Assembly (NCBI RefSeq): GCF_030867145.1
Contig: NC_134454.1
Span: 44,902,320 to 44,966,319, forward strand
Direction: 5' to 3'
DNA: 64,000 nt
Origin: Opisthocomus hoazin
Lineage: Eukaryota; Chordata; Aves; Opisthocomiformes; Opisthocomidae
Part shown: piece by piece, positions 58,101 to 64,000 of the stretch
Position numbering within the stretch: position 1 is the first letter of the stretch
Layout of the letters: each line of letters starts with the position of its first letter
Program-made: the position numbers and the translations under genes
Notes under the pieces: model-generated
Told to the model about the DNA's origin: nothing
What the model saw: the letters and a program-made list of their open reading frames with translations, nothing else
Database searches by the model: none

Positions 58101-61100
58101 CTCAGTTACCACCAGCTGGGACAAGCCTCTGCTGACAAGACATGTCAGGAGCTAAGAAGGGAATTCATAGCAGGACATCTGGAACTCAGCTGTGGAAACC
58201 TAACACCTATTCCCTTAACAGTACAAAAAATATATATACCTTGGCTGGACCTAAGCTGTCCAGGTAACATTGGGCTGGAAAGAAAGAGGCTGTTAAGGTT
58301 CTCCATGTCTGCAGAGCACTGTAGCAGACCTGCAAGTGCAGGCAGCCTAAATTAAGGTTACCTACACTCCCCACTAAGACCGGCTTGGGAAGATCAAGAC
58401 CTCCTGGAAACACACATTCCCTTATAAGCCAGTTTGCATATTTCACAGTGGCCGTGAGGCATGGCCACTATTAGTGTTAGTAGCATGCTAGACTAAAAAT
58501 TGTACCTAGGCTTACATCTAAACAGGCTGGGTGTAAGGTCAGTCTAGGCACCGAAATGCTAGCTGTCTCTGCCATCAGTAATTTATATGCTGAGAATGAT
58601 TATAAGGCAGGAGAAGAGAAGTGGAAGAGGGGAGGAGAAGAAATAACGTATTTTAAGAACGATGCTGGACCTGGTTTTCAAAGCCATGGAGAAATTCTGA
58701 CTCTTACCAAGGCTAGTAGGCATTGAGAGTGCTCAGAAATGTTAAAAATCGGGCACATGTATTGACTTTATAATAATGACTCAACATTATGATTTAGAAA
58801 GGTATAAAGGAAGCACTGTTCAAAAAAGAACCCTTGACCTCTCACAGCAGCCCCTTAATCATCTCATGTCCTGCTCCCTTCAACATCTGTTTCCCTTTAT
58901 ACAGGAGATAAATTCCTCCCATACCACATAGCATTCTTAAGTACTGTTATTACTTGCTGGAACAAAAAGTTCCCCAGAAGCGCTATGTGCCCCTTCTGTG
59001 AATCAGACTTTTAGAGCTTCTTAGGAGATAATGGGTGGCATGTTTGTTACTGTTTCATGGAACATGGCGGTTGAAGTGTCACAGTGAGGGTCTGCATAAA
59101 TAGTGCCCGGCTTACAATGTTGCCTGCAGGCCAGACTGAAGATGACTTGTGCCACGTAGTGTCACTGGGTGGAATGGGATTGCTCGTAGAAGAAGACCTG
59201 AAGATAGGTGAGGGTGCCCAACACCTTCACACATATCCACGATGCTATACCTGCACATAAAGTAGCGTTGTTTTGAAGTTCTGAATGTGTTTTTCACTGT
59301 TCCTGTTGGGTCTGACCGCGCAGTGTGAAGCAGCGCTGTGTGGTAACGTCCACTCTGGCTCGGTCAGAGTCCAGCAGCCTTAATGCTGCTCTGGCATACG
59401 ACACTCCTAGGTGACTATCTCTGTTAAGCGATGCATATTTTTAGTGACATCCTACCACTTTTTCTGTCCTGTCTGTCACATTCTCAGGGTCATAACTCAG
59501 GGTTATGTCCTCACTGCATGCTATACACCTAAGGCTTTTGTTTCCTGGGTTTTTTTTATGTGAAGCCATTTAGTGGGGCTGCTGTATTCGTTGACCCACA
59601 CTAGCCATCACCACATGCCAGAAGAGTTTTCCATCCTTTTTGCCAGGACAACCTTAGTAAATTAAGTGGCTGGGCTCTGTTAGCAGAGATCTTTGTCACT
59701 AACCTGTGGTTAGGTCTGTTGGCCACCTCATTTTCTTTCATATATCACTTACCAATTAATGTAAATAGGGTGAAATGTTGGCCTTTTTCTAGCCAACAGA
59801 AAGATCGCGGTTGATATTAATGGTCCTTGTATTATTCTGATTTCTTAAGGTTCCTCTTTATCCACAGCTTCTCCTTTCTGTTCTTTCTTATGCTTCAGCT
59901 TCTCATATTGCATTATCTTTCTCAGAAACTCAGGTTCTCCAGCTATTGAATCTTCTTTTCCTATTCAGTTCCCTATATTAATTATTTCTATATTCCTACA
60001 TATTTCTATATCTCTACTTTCTTGTCTTAGACTTGACCTCTGACATGGATCTTCTTTTGCCCGTATTCAAACTCTCCACACCTTCTGCCTGCCCCTTTCA
60101 TTTCTCTTAGCTGTTCATTGCTACTTTTTAAAAAGCCTTGTAAGAATCACTGAGACAGCAATATTTAAAACATCAGTTTTACCAAAAGTTAACATCTTGT
60201 CAGTTTTAGTGCTACAGCTTATAAACTCCCAGGTGTCTGCTGGAGCAGGAACCACTTATCTAATTGTGGTGGTGTCTATCAAGCCTTGTGTCCTGGATCT
60301 CTGGCAGCACTGAAGGTACATGGATGCAGAACTAGATGTAGCCCCTGAGTCAGCTAATGTGTGAGGTGGTGGATACACATCACCTGAGGAGAAGCATTAC
60401 TCATAATAATTTCTCCTACCTCCAGAGGAAAGTAGTAAGGTAGGTCTTCAGGGCACGATATTTTATGGGATGCTTTTGGAATAGTGTTATTTATGCCCCA
60501 CCCGTTGGCAAGCCTGGGAATAAAAGGCATAATCAAAACCTTATTTAGCTTAAATACAGAGCTCTATGGTTCTGGAACAGCAAATCCTTCATTTGCATCA
60601 CTGCTGATGGTCATGTAGAATGTGTGGGCACAGAATCATTACCAGTGGCTTCCTTCCAGTCTTTACTGGGTAACTATGCATGCACTGAGGAGGGCGGTCG
60701 AAAGGGGAGGTAAACACCCTCACCGGCACCAGGACCGTCATTGCTATTACACCGTAAGTTGCTGTAATACTTTAGTGTAAAAGATACAAGTATATGTCTC
60801 AGCGTCCATGAATTTCTGCTCCATGCAATTTCAGATCTCCGCTGAGTTAAGGCAGCCCCTCCACCCACCCCACTGGCCTCGGAGAGGGACTGAGTCCCAA
60901 GGCAGAGGACCCCTCACTGAAGGTGTCTCTGTCAGCTCCTGAAAGCCTCAGGAGCTCAGGTTAGCTGTCAGGGAAGTCCAGAGTGCGGAATCCATAGCTC
61001 AGCACGAGATTCAGTTTAAAATGTCATATTTCTCTGTATTTTCCTCAATGCTCTTTCAACTTTCCCTGAAGTTGAATAAAGGCTGGTCAATCTTGCTGAT

Positions 61101-62815
61101 GCTGGCACTTCCTCCAAAGGAAAGTGTCCTAAAGAAAATCGTCCAAGTTATATACAGGAGAACATTTTACATGATGTGATAAAGATGTAATAAGCTGTTT
61201 ATATCTCATTCTGAGAGCTGTTTGATGTTTGTGGTATTTATTTCTTGGGAAGTCCAGACATACGTCTACAAGCATCTGTCATTGTTCTATTTCATTGACA
61301 AAAATCTGTTACTTCATTAACTTTTTTACTACTATATAAATTTTCTTTGTATCTTTATATTTGAGCATTTCTTTTCAATGGCTAGTGGATAAGCTGCCAT
61401 TACAAGAATATGGAGGGCTTTGATGTTATCATACTCCCAGGAGCTGTGGGACCTGGACCAGCACAAGGTAATAGACAAAGACCAGTGTGGGTAGGAGTCA
61501 ATGTCCACGCATGAAGATGACATTGAGGTTATGCACATATCAAAAATGTTATGCAGCTAGTAGCATATCAGGAGATTTGCGTTGTGATATTTTGTCAAAC
61601 AGCAACATAGTCATTTGGGCTACAAAGGCACAGACTACCTGTACCAAACACAAAAAGAAAGGGTAAGTCAGTAATTGTGTTCTGTTCTCAGTTAAAGCAC
61701 CTTGCCACTATTAATTCTGATGGAAACTGTGTGCACATGTACTCTCGCACTGGGTGTAGGGGACAGTGGCCATGTGACTGACCATTGTAAATAGATATAG
61801 TTGTGTCTATACCAGTCACCCTTTCTCTGTAAATGCTGGTTTATACCCATTCCTTTTCCTACAGAACATTGCCTCGTGCTGCCTGGTGACACAGTTATCC
61901 TTGCTCTGGAAGACAAAGGAATAACACATGATAGCAGCTGTGGTGGAAAATAATTTACAGCATTCCTTTCATTTTGCAGACTTTGGAGATTTTTTGAAGA
62001 AATGAGTTCTGTCAGTTTTGCACATATAAATAAATGTGCATTTTTCAATAAATTCCCTCGCTCAGTTTCTACAAAAAGAAAAAGAGGTATTCTTATTCTC
62101 AACTATTAATTTCATTGTGGTTCAGAAATGATCGGCCATGCATTACTGCTCTGAAGTGGTGTACAGCTGATCAAAACTTCAACCTGAAGATGCTGAAACT
62201 GATAGATATTTTCCTGTCTGCTGGGGTCCACACTGTCTGACTTTGGGATCCAAGTCTTGGAAGCCTACTTATGCATAAAAAATTGAAATCTTGTCAGTGA
62301 CATCACTCTGTATATCCTGTGAATCATGAGTTTTGAAGGGCAGGACAAGTTATAAGTAAGACTGAAATAAAGCTCTAATACTCTTTGTGGCACCTTACTT
62401 CACCACATAGCAGATTTCCAAGAACTCTGGGCAAGGAGAAATACTTTTGAAAGAGTATTTCCTTCTAAGTGATCTCTTCCATACTGTATGCATGCAACAG
62501 TTTATAGGTGAGCTTTGGAAACAAAATCTGTATTATTTTGACTGCTGCTTGGTGATTTCAAAATTTACTTTGTGGCCATATTTTTACAAGTGTTGATTTT
62601 GTAGTCTCAGTGAAAATAGCCATGTTATTGAATTTCTGCGTGTACGTCTCATACCTTTTGCATTCTTCTCTTAGTTTCTACTCCCTGTGGTTAGTCAGTG
62701 GGTTGCTTTCAGATAAGTTTGAAAGCACCAACCGTTGTGTCACTAAAAAGTAGTTTGTGCATCACTTAAGAGCAGTTTCTTAAGATCTCCATAAGCAGAA
62801 CATTTTTGATGTGAA
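52116..62815. other. Intergenic, no gene recognised
   Basis: About 10.7 kb of mostly AT-rich single-copy-looking DNA with scattered short ORFs on both strands (the longest 168 codons at 52,435-52,941, without a domain that I recognise). I saw no clear exon with splice signals, tRNA, rRNA or named repeat. Confidence 0.4.
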
Positions 62816-62839
62816 TTTTTTTTTTTTTTTTTTTTTTTT
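62816..62839. repeat. T24 homopolymer
   Basis: An uninterrupted run of T followed by ACTTTCAGG, so it resembles a long polypyrimidine tract before an AG, or the poly(A) end of a minus-strand retrocopy. Neither could be supported by flanking sequence. Confidence 0.9.
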
Positions 62840-64000
62840 ACTTTCAGGCAGAGTTTCAGCTGGATCTCTGTACAAATTTGTTCATTTGAATGAACTCACA
62901 TTATTTTTTCCCCCAGCCATTTAAAGACAAGAAAGGAAAAAGTATAATGATTGTTTTGGACTTGAACCTGATGGACCTTATGCCTCTTGCTCTCAGAAGA
63001 TGTTCAGCATACTCCTGCAGTCCTCAAGAGATATGCCTATGATAAGAAAGTGGTCTATAATAACAGATACCAGAAGTATATTAGGTGAGACAGCTACGTA
63101 CCACTGCAAGCTCTGAAGAGCCTCATGATTTTATTTTGGAGGATTTCTGTGATCCCCATTTGCTGTCCTGCACTAACTAATGGTCATGCTGACAGTGGTT
63201 GATGTTTTTACAGGCTTGTTTGTTGAGTTTTCTGTTGAACCTTGATTCTCGTCCTATCAGTTAACGTCCTCTAATGTATGGCTAGCTTAAAATAGTGTGG
63301 CTTAAAATAGTTTGTTTGATATGAATTCTTCCTGTTACAAGAGTGGAGAATCAGGCATAATTGCCTAGCACAGAAGGAGAAGAAATGACACAGTGTCTTA
63401 AAAGATGTTGTTGAATGTGGCATGATTCCATGTATAACCATATGGCCGCTGGTTAGAGATAACAGACTCGAGAAGCTTTCCCTGTGGATGCTGTGCTGTG
63501 GGTCATGTGAGGCTGCGAAGATAAAGCATCTGCCTATACTTCTTGTACAAGCCTCTATTCCTTCTCTTTCTTTTCCCCAGGAGAGCTGGAGAAATGCACC
63601 TCTACTAATTTTATTTCATCGGACACTGTAGTCTCCGCAATATCCACTGCAAGCATCTTCTTGTAGCAGTGAAGAGGTCCCCGCTCAGAAAACAAGGACC
63701 AGAGTATCTGGGTAGATTAGATCTGTTTCAGACAGGGGGGAGGGATGTGCTGACCCACTCAGCTGTGTATTTATAGCTTTCATGAATAATCACAGGATGC
63801 AGGAGGAAGCATATCTCAAGAGATCACCCACAAAAAGAGTGAAATAATAACAGAAGTGCTATAAATATACAGGGGCTGGATGACTCGGGTGAGAGTGGTT
63901 GCTTTAATGGATGTACTGTGGTGGAATTGCAAGAGGGACATCTATGTGAGAGTGCATGTGTGGCAAAGCAACAGTCGTTTTCATGAGCATGTTGTCTCTC
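62840..64000. other. Intergenic, no gene recognised
   Basis: The end of the window. A stretch at 62,990-63,085 on the + strand reads openly (ending VVYNNRYQKYIR), but it is short and matches no family that I know. Confidence 0.35.

Noticed and set aside
61395..61475. A + strand reading NMEGFDVIILPGAVGPGPAQ that resembles a DJ-1/PfpI-type strand (VLPGG)
   Set aside because: Only about eight residues agree, the active-site part does not follow, and no other part of such a protein is seen on either side.
62850..63090. Open + strand stretch after the T24 run, looking like a polypyrimidine tract plus exon
   Set aside because: The frame has stops near the supposed acceptor and the peptide matches no family that I recognise.
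50936..64000. Searched for neighbours expected from mammalian synteny (such as NXNL2 or SPIN1)
   Set aside because: No protein segment of these genes was seen. They may lie beyond the window.
1..64000. CRISPR arrays, operons, tRNA or rRNA genes
   Set aside because: None seen. The DNA is vertebrate nuclear sequence, where the first two are not expected.

Overview
The window looks like nuclear DNA of a bird. Evidence: spliced vertebrate genes with short exons and GT..AG introns, several CR1-type LINE copies with the typical avian 3' end (short ATTCTATGA-like octamers), and an avian-type ERVL solo LTR with a perfect 5-bp target duplication. Two protein-coding genes are recognised, both by clear family-specific protein sequence.

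Left part (1-33.8 kb, + strand): the 3' portion of SHC3 (neuronal Shc adaptor, ShcC/N-Shc/Rai). Ten consecutive exons were mapped with splice sites and codon phases that join without conflict: five finish the PTB domain, three encode the CH1 linker with Grb2-type tyrosine motifs, and two encode the SH2 domain and stop codon. The joined part is 428 complete codons before the stop, preceded by one split codon. The N-terminal CH2 region and the start of the PTB domain must lie upstream of the window. The introns hold most of the repeats: a CR1 fragment at 2.7-3.2 kb, a 139-bp tandem duplication at 7.1-7.4 kb, a large cluster of CR1 copies at 24.8-29.0 kb (one inverted, and one CR1 nested inside another), a CpG-rich LTR-like block at 30.7-31.5 kb and another CR1 at 32.2-32.6 kb.

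Middle (33.8-44.2 kb): an intergenic gap between the two convergent genes, containing a 541-bp solo LTR and no recognisable gene.

Right part (44.2-50.5 kb, - strand): S1PR3 (sphingosine-1-phosphate receptor 3), with its whole 381-codon coding region in one exon, a splice acceptor in the 5' UTR at 46,084/46,085, an intron of about 4.1 kb, and an untranslated first exon in a strong CpG island at about 49.97-50.93 kb. SHC3 and S1PR3 are also convergent neighbours in mammals, so the order is conserved synteny. The two proteins work separately: SHC3 couples activated receptor tyrosine kinases to Grb2/Ras in neurons, while S1PR3 is a G-protein-coupled receptor for a lipid.

From 51 to 64 kb I find only one short CR1 tail and no gene that I can support. 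I found no new gene system. The most interesting items are the transposon architecture inside SHC3, the LTR candidates and the GGGCC repeat in the S1PR3 CpG island.
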